Shown: positions 49,729 through 59,677 of the stretch, one piece after another
How positions within the stretch are numbered: the stretch's first letter is position 1
Layout: each line of letters opens with the position of its first letter
Origin: Trypanosoma brucei gambiense DAL972
Lineage: Eukaryota > Euglenozoa > Kinetoplastea > Trypanosomatida > Trypanosomatidae
Assembly (NCBI RefSeq): GCF_000210295.1
Contig: NC_026744.1
Span: 1,674,001 to 1,738,000 of the forward strand
Length of the DNA: 64,000 nt
Reading direction: 5' to 3'
Notes under the pieces: generated by a model
What the model was told of the DNA's origin: nothing
The model's database searches: none
Seen by the model: only the letters and a program-made list of their open reading frames with translations
Position numbers and translations under genes: made by a program

Positions 49729-51825
49729 TTAAGCTTTACCTGCGTTCGCCAGCGACTCCCTAGTAGATTCATAGAGCTTCATGACAAGACCAATAGCAAT
49801 GGTCTTACCGTCTTCACGCAACATGAAACGACCCATTTTGTCAAAATCCTTGTGGGGCTCGAGCACGAGCGCGCGCTCCAACTCCATTCGAGCGATCACA
49901 ACATCTCCAGCCTTCACGTGTGTGGGGTCCTTCTGCACAACCTCACCCGTCTTTTTATCCACTTTAGCCAGAAGTTTGTGGAAAGAAACCTCCTCCTGCG
50001 CCGCGTGAGCGTGCAACATGACACGCGATCCAGCACATATAATATTTTTCACGTCCAGTATCACCACACGGGCCTGGAAGTACTCAACAGCGCGAAGTGA
50101 CGTCGGAACCGATGTACCCACGTAGCCAGCGTGAACGTCGCCTTCATCCACGCCGCGAACGCGAAGGTGGACGTTGTCTCCAGGATAACATTTCTCAAAC
50201 TCTGTCGCCTCAATTGAAATGCCTTCAACAACCGCCTCCTGCTTGCTTGGAAGTATCTGAATCTTTTCCCCAACAGCCACGGAGCCAGACTCTACCTTGC
50301 CATACACAAAAACGCGACCCTCATCCTTGTATGACCCAACAAGTGGAATACAAAGGACATCGTTTTCGCTTTTCGTCTCTGGTAAAACAAGCTCGTCGAT
50401 GAAGCTCATCATTGTTGGTCCTTTGTACCACGGACAGACGCCTTCTGCTGTTTCGCGGATGAGATTGTCACCCGTAAGGCCAGCAATCGGAATAAATATG
50501 AGGTTTTTGGCCTTCTCTTCATCGTAACCGTTCTGACGAAGAAAGGGTTTTAGCTTCCCCAGTATGGCATCGTAACGCTCCTTGCTCCAGTTGACCTCGT
50601 CCATTTTGTTGATAACACAGATCATTTGCTTCACGCCACACGTACGGACAAGCATAGCATGTTCGCGGGTCTGGCCACCTTTCTCAAAACCTGTCTCGAA
50701 CTCACCAGTACGACTGGAGATGACCAGCACACACACATCTGCCTGGGTTGCACCTCCAATCATTGACGGTACAAACGCTTTGTGGCCGGGGGCATCGAGA
50801 ACCGTTATCCGGCGCTTCTCTGTTTCAACATACGCAGCTCCGGTTTCACGCGTGATTCCTTTCGTTCGCTCATCCTCCGAAACGTCCATCACATACGCGT
50901 ACTCCCAACCTTCACGGTGGTGCACCTCCGCCTCACGCCGCAGTTTCTCCATTTCACGCTGGTCCACCAGCCCCTTCTCCATCAAAAGATGTCCAGAGAT
51001 GGTCGATTTACCCGCGTCCACGTGACCACAGAAAACAATGTTGAAGTGTGGACGAGGGTCCCTAACAAATTCCTTTTTATTTTGCTCACGTTGCTTGGCA
51101 ATCTCGCAACGCACTTGCTCACGAAGTTCCTCCGGGGTCAGCTTCGCAGAACCCTTCTTGTCGTCAGCCGTTGTCGTGGTTGTGTTTCCGGCGTTATCCT
51201 TCGGTTGGCTATCGCTCTTTGCGTTGCCCTCTTTGGGTTTGGTTTCTTCTACCTTCTTCTTACTGAGAGAAAGAGTACCTGCCTTTGCCTTCTTGGCCGG
51301 TGGAACAAACTCGGAGGCACCGCCACCCAGAGACAGCTTTGATGTCTGGGCGGAAGAGGTCTTCGGTTGCTCTTCCGGCTCGACCTGTTGAGGAGGATTA
51401 ACATAACCTTGAGTGGGAGCGCCTCCCTGCCCAGTACCTTGGCCTGCGCGGTCGTATTGTTGTGATTGGAACCGCTGTTGATTATGCACTGTGTTGTAAC
51501 CGCCTCGTTGCTGGTTGTATCCCGGAGTATAACCGCCCTGTTGACCGCCATAACCTTGATTATACCCTCCCATCTGATGATTGTAACCAGGGACGTATCC
51601 GCCCTGTTGTTGGTATGAAGGATTGTAGCCACCTTGTTGACTGACAAAAGCCGGGTTGTACCCCGCTTGCTGCTGTTGTTGATAAGGCGACTGGTAGTAG
51701 TAACCCTGCTGTGGCGCACCTCCGGCGTGTCCCTGGTGCTGCTGTGGGTATTGACCCTGTGGGTGTGACGGTGTGAAGGCGTTCGCGTTGGGGTTAAACC
51801 CCCCTGGTTGTGCCCAACCTGACAT
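49729..51825 (-). CDS. ERF3: Peptide chain release factor eRF3 (GTPase)
   Basis: The protein has 698 residues. Residues 1-130 are rich in Gln, Gly, Tyr and Asn with repeats of the type GGYNPxYxQQ. Residues about 140-235 are Lys/Glu/Thr rich. The GTPase core starts near 257: GHVDAGKST (G1), DAPGHK (G3), GEFETGFEKGGQTREHA, NKMD (G4), PIAGLTGDNL. The end DFDKMGRFMLREDGKTIAIGLVMKL is the eRF3 signature (DFPQMGRFTLRDEGKTIAIG in animals), which separates it from EF1A and Hbs1. With eRF1 it terminates translation. ATG 51825 is preceded by an acceptor at 51861. The N-terminus is discussed in the findings. Confidence 0.95.
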   Translation of the reverse strand: MSGWAQPGGFNPNANAFTPSHPQGQYPQQHQGHAGGAPQQGYYYQSPYQQQQQAGYNPAFVSQQGGYNPSYQQQGGYVPGYNHQMGGYNQGYGGQQGGYTPGYNQQRGGYNTVHNQQRFQSQQYDRAGQGTGQGGAPTQGYVNPPQQVEPEEQPKTSSAQTSKLSLGGGASEFVPPAKKAKAGTLSLSKKKVEETKPKEGNAKSDSQPKDNAGNTTTTTADDKKGSAKLTPEELREQVRCEIAKQREQNKKEFVRDPRPHFNIVFCGHVDAGKSTISGHLLMEKGLVDQREMEKLRREAEVHHREGWEYAYVMDVSEDERTKGITRETGAAYVETEKRRITVLDAPGHKAFVPSMIGGATQADVCVLVISSRTGEFETGFEKGGQTREHAMLVRTCGVKQMICVINKMDEVNWSKERYDAILGKLKPFLRQNGYDEEKAKNLIFIPIAGLTGDNLIRETAEGVCPWYKGPTMMSFIDELVLPETKSENDVLCIPLVGSYKDEGRVFVYGKVESGSVAVGEKIQILPSKQEAVVEGISIEATEFEKCYPGDNVHLRVRGVDEGDVHAGYVGTSVPTSLRAVEYFQARVVILDVKNIICAGSRVMLHAHAAQEEVSFHKLLAKVDKKTGEVVQKDPTHVKAGDVVIARMELERALVLEPHKDFDKMGRFMLREDGKTIAIGLVMKLYESTRESLANAGKA
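51480..51780 (-). repeat. Gly-Tyr-Gln-Asn oligopeptide repeats in the eRF3 N-terminus
   Basis: The coding DNA for roughly residues 15-115 of eRF3 repeats imperfect units such as GGYNPSYQQQ, GGYVPGYNHQM, GGYNQGYGGQQ, GGYTPGYNQQR. They resemble the PQGGYQQYN repeats of yeast Sup35. Boundaries are approximate. Confidence 0.85.
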
Positions 51826-52756
51826 CTCCTTTTAAACTTGCGCTCGAAAAATAAGACTTGCTACAAAAAAAAAAATGAAATAAAGTTGAACTGACCGTTG
51901 GGCACTTCAGTATCTAAAATTTTGTTTGAGGTACGTAAGTAGTCAACGCCATATTACCACACCCACGGAACCTAACCAAGCGTGTTTTATAGTGCAGTTA
52001 AGGGCATTTCCCACCATCGCTCAGTCTCCCCCAGAACCGGCTTTTTCGCCCTAAATCACACCAATCAAAAAATGAAGGGGCGTAAGAGGGAAGAGTTACA
52101 AAAATTTAACCCAACGGGAAGCACACACGCTTTCATACACGGAAGCTGGTAAGAAAAGCGGCGATAATTATTTGGAAAGAAAACAGAACGTAAAGTGGCA
52201 AAGAGCAGAGCATGCTTCAAACGTATACTCATTGGGGTCATTTATGCGAGGGTGGTGAGCGCACCCCTTTCAGGCCCGTTTTCGTTCACAGTAGCGTGTT
52301 CTTCAGCACAAACAACAATGCCAAGAGGTTGAAAACGGACGAGGCATGCGTGAAAATTCAAGTATTTAATATGTCATCATTTTCCCATCGAATGCGCATA
52401 TATATATATATATATACGTCTCACAGTAACCGGTTCAAATACAACGGTGAGTACAAAACAAAAACTGGGGAAGCTCTTCAGTGTCTAACCACAGTTATTA
52501 GATGTCGTTCGTAACAACGGTACACGTCCATCTTCTCATCCTCCTTAAACCATATTAGCACGTGAGTGGAAAGTAACACCTCAAGAGAAGTGGTGGTCGA
52601 TGGAGAGCCGGATTTGTGGTTCGTCCTTCAAGTACAGACACGTCCGTACAAATATATGCAACCCGGCGACAAACAAACACCGCACAGGTGCAAAGGCACA
52701 CAAACATGTTTTCTTTTGAGTGCCATGTGTGCCTGCTCGTGAGCGAGCCACGCCTT
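51826..52756. other. Intergenic spacer between eRF3 and Sec31
   Basis: About 930 bp. The eRF3 splice acceptor is at 51861, and a TA repeat at 52398-52416. The remainder should be the Sec31 3' UTR. No gene seen; small frames look like chance. Confidence 0.5.
51861..51875 (-). promoter_or_regulatory. Trans-splice acceptor of eRF3
   Basis: Eleven T followed by GTAG on the minus strand, acceptor G at 51861, giving a 35-nt leader before ATG 51825. Confidence 0.6.
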
Positions 52757-55700
52757 CTACTGCAGAAACTTGAGGTTATTAATATGTTGAATTGCCGAAA
52801 AGTGCTTAGTGGCGAGCTCTTTCCACATTTCCCTTGAGCGTTGTGATCCTAAACAATTGATATACTCCGATAGAAGACCAACCACATCTGGGGGTAAAGA
52901 ACCTGTCTGCAAGGCTTGGAATAGCTCCATAGATGCCTTTGCTATGGCTGAACGGCGTTGGGCGTTTGCTACCTGCTGAATGGTCGTGCGCAACTTCTGC
53001 GCTAAGTCCCGATGTTCTGGGTTCAGCGACGAAATTTCAAACGACGACAAACCAAAATCATCCGCCGGTCGACCACCTGCGGCTGCAAACCGAGGTGGGG
53101 CGCCAGGGTTCGCGACCGGAGCGTACGCCACGCCGCCTACCCGTGGAGCTGTCACCACAGGGGGTGCGGTACCAACTGCAGTGGAAGGAATCCCGGGGGG
53201 AGGAGGAGCAACAGAACTGGGCGCTGTCATCGATGCTGCCTGAGGGGGTTGGTTTGTCACACTCTGGGGGTTCATGTTCCAGTTGGCATTTGAGCCGTCA
53301 CTGGGCATACGTGGTGGTGGAAGCCCACCCGAGGTCATCGACGGTGGTGCCGACCCTGGTGGTGCCACCATCATATTCCCAACCCGCGGAGCTGACGGCT
53401 CCGGCGACGGGGAACTTTTACCCGTCTGATGCAAACTTCCTGTTGGAGGTGCACCAAAAGTCGATGTCGGGTTGGTGCCTAATCCTGATGGCGCCCTAGG
53501 AGGTAGAGGCATTCCACGTGGACCTGACGGTGGCTGCGCAGGAGTAGGAAATTGCTGAGGTGGTGCTAAAGGAGTTCCGATGACCTGCTGCGACGGCAGT
53601 GATGGAACGACCGTCGGTTGTGCTGGCGCGTGGAGCCCTTGTACAGATGTTACTGACGACCCACATGACGGCGGAGGTATCATTGGCATAGAACGTTGGG
53701 GATCCATATGGTTCTGAGGGCGTGGGGGGGCGGAAGTGGGAACCGGACCTTGCAATTCCTGACTCGGCAGATTTGAGGAGGAGCACCACAGTAACCGCTC
53801 ATCGTCGCAGTGGCAGGGGGGTGGTTTGTTACCACACCTCCTCCAACAGACCCCAAAGAAGACCAGGAGGAAATGGGATGAGGCATCAGTCTGGGTACCG
53901 GTGCAGCGGAGTTCGCCGTTACCGCCGGTCCCGGTTGTTGGGCGATGATCCCTGGTGCCGGCGCCTGTTGCTGCTGCTGTTGTTGTGTCGGTGGCGGCAT
54001 CGTGGCTCCCATACGTTGCTGCTGGTACTGGGGTTGCACAACTGGTGGAGGTTGTTGCTGCTGCCCACCGTACATATTGGGTTGCACAGCTGATGGAGGT
54101 TGTTGCTGCTGCTGTTGTTGTGTCGGTGGCGGCATCGTGGCTCCCATACGTTGCTGCTGGTACTGGGGTTGCACAACTGATGGAGGTTGTTGCTGCTGCT
54201 GTTGTTGTGCCGGTGGCGGCATCGTGGCTCCCATACGTTGCTGCTGGTACTGGGGTTGCACAACTGGTGGAGGTTGTTGCTGCTGCCCACCGTACATATT
54301 GGGTTGCACAGCTGATGGAGGTTGTTGCTGCTGCTGTTGTTGCTGCCCGTTACCCTTGTTAGCCAAAAACTCCAAGCACGACTGACTTAGTGAATCCGAA
54401 AGAGGAGTCGCAACAAACGGGAAGGTGATCTGTCCACACGGAACTTCGAACCTCATCCGGTCTACCATAATTGCGGCGTTGCGATTGCCGACGTTAGCGG
54501 ACCGCTGAAAAATTGGCATCGCCTTCGTAAGCAACCCCTTCCCCAACAACCCCAGCCCATATTCATACAAGTAATCCCCAAAGAACGTTGATGTAACCTT
54601 CCGCCCCGTCACTTCCTCAAGAAGAAGTACCTCCTGCACCAGCTTCTCTACAGGCATATTTTCCTCGTGCCACAGTTCCGCAACTGCATCCACATTTCCA
54701 CTGCAAATAAAACAGGTCATAGCACTCTCCCTGTTACCCGCTTCCTTGAGAGCAAGTGCCAACTTGTCGCAAGCCTCCGAAAATCTTTCCCCTACAAATG
54801 ATATTATAACGGAAAGAGCCTCCTTCCACAACGCGTTCCCACCGACCATCAACGAGCGAAAATCTCCTGCGGCGACTGCAGACGCATACACGATATGCCG
54901 TTTCCCCTGAGAATTCATTAAAATATGTCTGGTATATTCCTGCTGCACTCGCTGCATCAGCTTCCCTCCTTGCAAATAGGCAATAGCAAAGGCATCACCA
55001 AACTCGCATTCGTCCAAACATGCCTCAACCGCCTCATTGATGCGGCCTGCTGCTACATGTGAAGCAGCAATATCTTCTAATGATTTTTGTGTGCCCTGCA
55101 TCGTCTCAAATGGGTCCTCCGTGTCCTCAGTTGGTGCGTCCTCGGCGAGGTAGGAAAGGATGGGGGTACGATCGTTTTTGCACGCTGCTGCAGCGGCCAA
55201 AAGTGGATATTGGTGCGCCTTTAGCCACTCTACACGCTCCACAGAGGCGGGTGGTAGTCGAGAAATCTCAGCGACAGGATCCCCACCGCTCATCCCTGAC
55301 GGATCGGATGCGTTGTTTGTGACGATACGTGTAAGTCTGACAGCGTTTGCAGAGTGCGAAGACACCGACGCTACGAGCCCACTTATGCCAATAGAAGCCC
55401 CACATGGGCGCTGCAAAGACTTTTGTACCGATGCACCAGGGGCAGGGGCAGAGGACACATCCTCAGCCGTTGATACACAAAACAACGGCTCAAAGGATGA
55501 CGTCGCCAGGACCACCGGAAGTGCTCGAGACCACTTCATGTCAACCATATAGCCGTTTTGGTGTTGCAGTGCGCCATTCCGCTCTCCAGTCGAGGGGTCC
55601 CACCATAGTGTCTTCCCGTCCGCATCACATGACGCGAGAATCGCGTGGTCTGTCATATTCCACGCAAGTCCAGTTACAGCATTCTCGTGACCCAACATCT

Positions 55701-56490
55701 CGCGAAGAGGCATCATTGCTTTTTTTAAATCCCAAATTTGTATGGCAGGATGTTTTTCGTCGAGTCCGACAGCAATTTGAGTCGCCATAGATGGATGCCA
55801 AGCAATAATGTTTCCACATGATCCCGATTTCCCACTCTTGGATACATGCAGCGACACTGCTAGGGTCTGTGTCTTCAGGTTCCACACATTGACAACGCCG
55901 TTAGCAACGGAAGTGGCTAAAATGTGAGGCCACTTCGGGTTCCACTGAAGGTGTGTAATGCCAGCCGGTTGAGCAGAGTCAGGCATAATAGGAACACGCT
56001 GCGGCTCTCGTGGGTTTTCCAACATCCATACATCCCATGCCCCGTCGTCGCCACCGATAGCAAGAAATGTGGGTTGGGACGGGTTGAATTGGCAGCCACG
56101 GACGGCGCCGCGGTGCTCAGCAATAACAGAAAGTCGTGGTTCTTCCGTGTTACGGTCAGGATTGATTCCATAGTTTTTCATCATGATAGACGCATCGTAC
56201 ACGTACACGGCTCCATCTTCACAAGAAACAGCAATGATGCCTCGTTCCCCGCCGTGTGGACTCCAGTCAACACGGAGAGCGTGTGCCGGAATCACCGTAC
56301 GACCCAAAACGGGCATCTCTGTCTCATCCGTCTGCGTGACATCAACCAACCGTATCTCGAGAAAGGCCTCACCAGAAAAGTTGTCATCAATTGCTCCGGC
56401 AACGGACGCCGCGGCGAGAAACGTTGGTGTTCCCAGAACCTCCGGTGCCCACGCAAAAACGCAGGTCAGGGGTGTGGCCTTTAAGCGCAT
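52757..56490 (-). CDS. SEC31: COPII coat protein Sec31, with apparent frameshift
   Basis: The outer COPII coat protein acts at ER exit sites with Sec13. Transcription starts at ATG 56490. A first frame of 936 codons (to 53680) carries a seven-blade WD40 propeller at about residues 1-340 (LRVDWSPHGGERGIIAVSCEDGAVYVYDA, GCQFNPSQPTFLAIGGDDGAWDVW, VTGLAWNMTDHAILASCDADGKTLWWDPSTGERNG), an alpha-solenoid at about 450-690 (EACLDECEFGDAFAIAYLQGGKLMQR, MTCFICSGNVDAVAELWHE), and a Gln/Pro-rich linker. A second frame (52757-53755, no ATG start) carries more Pro-rich linker and the Sec31 C-terminal helical domain (ANAQRRSAIAKASMELFQALQTGSLPPDVV). Total length equals 1244 codons plus two bases. The break lies between about 53680 and 53830 and may be a one-base sequence error. 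Confidence 0.85.
53724..53730 (-). other. Homopolymer run at the Sec31 frame break
   Basis: Seven G on the plus strand (seven C in the transcript) lie where the first Sec31 frame must give way to the second. One extra base here would join both parts. A run of six C at about 53816-53821 and AAA at about 53774-53776 are alternative places. Confidence 0.6.
53963..54345 (-). repeat. Long internal repeat in the Sec31 Gln/Pro linker
   Basis: Blocks of seven Gln are followed by PPSAVQPNMYGGQQQQPPPVVQ and PQYQQQRMGATMPPP. The order is long unit, short unit, long unit, then a final Gln block. DNA of the long units is nearly identical, which suggests recent expansion. Confidence 0.9.
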
Positions 56491-57668
56491 CGCTCCACGT
56501 CAGTAGTCAGCACCCTTAACCTTATGTCAATTCCCTTAACACTCTCACAGTCTTACTCTTACTTTATTACGTGCTGGTTTACTTGACTCTATTTGTCGAA
56601 AACTGTCTCAGGCACGTCCTTCCTTTTTGTCCTTCAAGTGCGCTCTTCTTTTCGTCCTCTGCTCTGTTAGTTCAGTTTGGTATTATGAAATGCTATCAAG
56701 TGCGCCGCGCGTCTCCCTATAGTATTGCTTTAAATACAACCACCTACTGGCACATTAAAGAAAAATTCAACGGGGGAAAATGTCAACGACAGGAACAAAA
56801 AATAGAAATGTGGGGCGACTAGCGAAAAGAAGGTAAACAAGAGGTCAATTGGGGAAATTTTCCACGGAGCAAGGACGCCTAGGACAAAACAGAGAACCAG
56901 GACGCAACCATAACGGACGTCGCAATGTGTACAGACCAAAAGGAGTAGAAAATTTGCACTGATTCTTCACTGCTACAACACTCACTCTCACGCCTGTCCC
57001 GGACAAAGCGTCCGTACAAACAAGTAACAAACGTCGGCCTTAAGTGCATCAATTTAGAATGATGATTATGCCTGAGTGCACGGTAACCGAAGCCGCCGCA
57101 TGACACCAGCTTCTAGAAGAGGCTAAGTAGCGATCCGTCGGCAGTAGGCAAAGTGGCGTCTGCTTGGCTTCCCTAAACCGTGGCACAAACCGTCCCAACA
57201 CGCCGTCCCCCATGCCCCTTACAGTGCAGGAAACGTTGTGAGCCGCTCTAATAAAAAAGCCGTGTTCTGAATCGCAAGAGCTCACGAGGCAACACAAGCA
57301 CTCCCACATGGCAACTAGATGGCAACATCAGGTACACAAAGAGTAATCAGTCCTCCCTCCCATAATGACTGCAGCCTCGTAAACCGCTCAAAGGCTGTAT
57401 ATACTCTGGCTAACGAGCTATTCAAGCCCTACCAAAAGAACAAGAACAAAGATATAAAAGGAAACATGACAAGCAACGTATCTTGATGATTAGCAATAGA
57501 ATACACACTTGCACAGCACCCTCAAGCAGTGAGAAAGGAGGGGGGAAAGAATCATCTTAAAGCTTCTCAATGTAAACGAAAAGGAGAACTGTAAATCAAA
57601 AAAAGGTATGGAAACGACTGATCACACCATCAGTACGCACAAGCAGATGGCAATCCCTTCCCTCGATC
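56491..57668. other. Spacer between Sec31 and eL28 copy 1
   Basis: About 1.2 kb. The part at 56860-57330 is less AT-rich than other gaps and holds an 86-codon minus-strand frame (57049-57309) without recognisable domain. The part at 57551-57668 is the duplicated 3' flank of eL28. No RNA gene is recognised. Confidence 0.45.
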
Positions 57669-58109
57669 TCAGTTACGCTTTGGGCGGACTGTCTTTCGGT
57701 GGAAGTGCATCTTCGATGAGCGCTCCTTGCGAGCAGCACACACCTTCTTCATGCGAGTGATGGTACATGCCATCTTGCGCGCGCGACGGTATGCCATCTT
57801 AGCAAGGTCGGGGCGGATGTCGGCAACAGCTCTCTTCACCACTGATGACTTCACGCCAGGTTCCATCACAGTCTTCTTATACATCAACTTGGGCTTGTTG
57901 TTTGCATCACCGCTCTTTGTTGTCAGGAGGATGCGATCACCCTTCGTCTTTATTACTGCGGCCTTCGTGTTCAGGAAACCAGACTGTCGCTTTGTCCAAT
58001 TCGCGTTGTTATTGAACGGATCACTGCTCAATCGAATGCCATTCCGCTTCTGCAGAAATTTACTGTTCTGGCGAACCAACAGCCACTGAAGATCAGTGGA
58101 GTGCGTCAT
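57669..58109 (-). CDS. RPL28: 60S ribosomal protein L28 (eL28), copy A
   Basis: The protein has 146 residues from ATG 58109. The start MTHSTDLQWLLVRQNSKFLQKRNGIRLSSDPFNNNANWTKRQSGFLN aligns with human eL28 ([43 protein letters not shown]), and RPDLAKMAYRRARKM with RPDLRMAAIRRASAI. It binds 28S rRNA in the large subunit. The longer open frame runs through the splice acceptor at 58124. Paired copies of ribosomal protein genes are common in trypanosomes. Confidence 0.95.
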   Translation of the reverse strand: MTHSTDLQWLLVRQNSKFLQKRNGIRLSSDPFNNNANWTKRQSGFLNTKAAVIKTKGDRILLTTKSGDANNKPKLMYKKTVMEPGVKSSVVKRAVADIRPDLAKMAYRRARKMACTITRMKKVCAARKERSSKMHFHRKTVRPKRN

Positions 58110-58493
58110 TTGTTTCTCACACCCTACAGTACAGGCAACAGTAGAAACAGGACCGGAAGGACGAATAAGGAAAATATATGAGAGAGCGCTGAACAATGGG
58201 CTCCACTTGGTGAGGAGAGCAGTTAAGGGTGCGACAGACGGAGGAAAGCTAAAACTCTCCCACCCAGATATTCGGAAGGTGCCATCATTACGTAGCACCC
58301 ATTCCGTGGCAACATTAGTGTATGTCCCAACCTCACGACTCCCATACAAACACCAAAAGGGGTTATATATCTTTTTTATCTTAAATTTTATTTATTTATT
58401 TTTTTTACGATGCGGTCGAAAGGTTATTCCTCTTATCAACAAATAGCATAAGGGAAAACCAGTTGCAAAAAAAATCTGAGAAAAGTAGGGGGA
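58110..58493. other. Spacer between eL28 copy A and the cyclin-like gene
   Basis: About 380 bp, of which the first 170 belong to the duplicated block with the eL28 splice signal. The remainder includes T-rich plus-strand DNA near 58370-58407. No gene seen. Confidence 0.5.
58124..58175 (-). promoter_or_regulatory. Splice acceptor of eL28 copy A
   Basis: On the minus strand a pyrimidine-rich run ends CTGTACTGTAG, with the acceptor G at 58124, leaving a 14-nt leader. The identical signal is at 59692 in copy B. An earlier AG is also possible. Confidence 0.5.
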
Positions 58494-58931
58494 CTAAGCA
58501 ATACCCACGGAAACACCAGGAACCACAAACCTCTGGCGCCGGAGCAATACCATCTCTGCCTCGTGGAGTCGGTTGACCATTTCCATTGTGTCATTCCAAC
58601 TACCGGCGCATACCCCTTCACTACCTTGCTGAGCATCCACGCAGAAGCGGTACAAAAGATCCGTTACGAGTGTTGAGAGTGAGACACGTTGAAGTGACGA
58701 GCCCCAAAATTTAGCAGCTATCCATATAGACGCCAGCTGCCTTTCTGCAACTGTACGCCGTTCCACCTCTGAGGACCACAAATCGATCACCGCAGCCGGC
58801 TTTGGGGGGCATTCAGTGCCCTCAACTCCAGCTATAAGAAGACGAGACGAATTTATAATTTTTTCCTGCAGTCGCGACCCTTCATGGACGCCTAGCAGCT
58901 TGAAAAGTGCATCATGAAGTACGGGTGTCAT
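58494..58931 (-). CDS. Small protein with a possible cyclin box
   Basis: The protein has 145 residues from ATG 58931 (a GTG four codons upstream is ignored). The pattern from about residue 47 fits a cyclin fold: AVIDLWSSEVERRTVAERQLASIWIAAKFWGSS, followed by a second helix pair (LSTLVTDLLYRF) and TMEMVNRLHEAEMVLLRRQRFVV. The order A-x-x-W-I-A-A-K-F, then E-x-x-[MV]-L-x-x-x-[RL]-F matches the cyclin helix 3 and helix 5 signatures. Only one cyclin box would fit. It lies between two eL28 copies and is not itself duplicated. Function unknown; the cyclin link is inferred. Confidence 0.6.
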   Translation of the reverse strand: MTPVLHDALFKLLGVHEGSRLQEKIINSSRLLIAGVEGTECPPKPAAVIDLWSSEVERRTVAERQLASIWIAAKFWGSSLQRVSLSTLVTDLLYRFCVDAQQGSEGVCAGSWNDTMEMVNRLHEAEMVLLRRQRFVVPGVSVGIA

Positions 58932-59236
58932 ATGGTGGCACACCTCAAACCACGCAATTGACTACACCTCAAAGCTAAAAAAGACTTAACTAACAAATAA
59001 TTTCTCAAGAGCGAAGAAGGGGGGAAACGCGAGCACTTGCTAATGTGAAAGAACATTCTCAGGTAACAAGTTTAAAAACTATGCCCACACATGCGTTGAA
59101 ACACCAAGAAAAACAAACATCATCTTAAAGCTTCTCAATGTAAACGAAAAGGAGAACTGTAAATCAAAAAAAGGTATGGAAACGACTGATCACACCATCA
59201 GTACGCACAAGCAGATGGCAATCCCTTCCCTCGATC
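58932..59236. other. Spacer between the cyclin-like gene and eL28 copy B
   Basis: About 300 bp, the last 118 of which are the duplicated eL28 3' flank beginning at 59119. No gene seen. Confidence 0.5.
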
Positions 59237-59677
59237 TCAGTTACGCTTTGGGCGGACTGTCTTTCGGTGGAAGTGCATCTTCGATGAGCGCTCCTTGCGA
59301 GCAGCACACACCTTCTTCATGCGAGTGATGGTACATGCCATCTTGCGCGCGCGACGGTATGCCATCTTAGCAAGGTCGGGGCGGATGTCGGCAACAGCTC
59401 TCTTCACCACTGATGACTTCACGCCAGGTTCCATCACAGTCTTCTTATACATCAACTTGGGCTTGTTGTTTGCATCACCGCTCTTTGTTGTCAGGAGGAT
59501 GCGATCACCCTTCGTCTTTATCACTGCGGCCTTCGTGTTCAGGAAACCAGACTGTCGCTTTGTCCAATTCGCGTTGTTATTGAACGGATCACTGCTCAAT
59601 CGAATGCCATTCCGCTTCTGCAGAAATTTACTGTTCTGGCGAACCAACAGCCACTGAAGATCAGTGGAGTGCGTCAT
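59237..59677 (-). CDS. RPL28: 60S ribosomal protein L28 (eL28), copy B
   Basis: This 146-residue protein from ATG 59677 is identical to copy A; the only coding change is a silent Val codon. It is first of the two in transcription order. The leader, with acceptor at 59692, is the same as that of copy A apart from two bases. Both copies look functional. Confidence 0.95.
   Translation of the reverse strand: MTHSTDLQWLLVRQNSKFLQKRNGIRLSSDPFNNNANWTKRQSGFLNTKAAVIKTKGDRILLTTKSGDANNKPKLMYKKTVMEPGVKSSVVKRAVADIRPDLAKMAYRRARKMACTITRMKKVCAARKERSSKMHFHRKTVRPKRN

Larger units (their letters stand above)
57551..58279. repeat. eL28 duplication, copy A
   Basis: The 729-bp block recurs at 59119-59847 with a constant offset of 1568. 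I see three differences: one synonymous GTA/GTG in the gene and two in the leader region. The block includes the gene, 118 bp downstream and 170 bp upstream with the splice acceptor. Confidence 0.95.

Noticed and set aside
49729..51825. Identity as Hbs1 or EF1A rather than eRF3
   Set aside because: The C-terminal DFDKMGRFMLREDGKTIAIG and the YKDEGRVFVYGKVESGS segment match eRF3 specifically.
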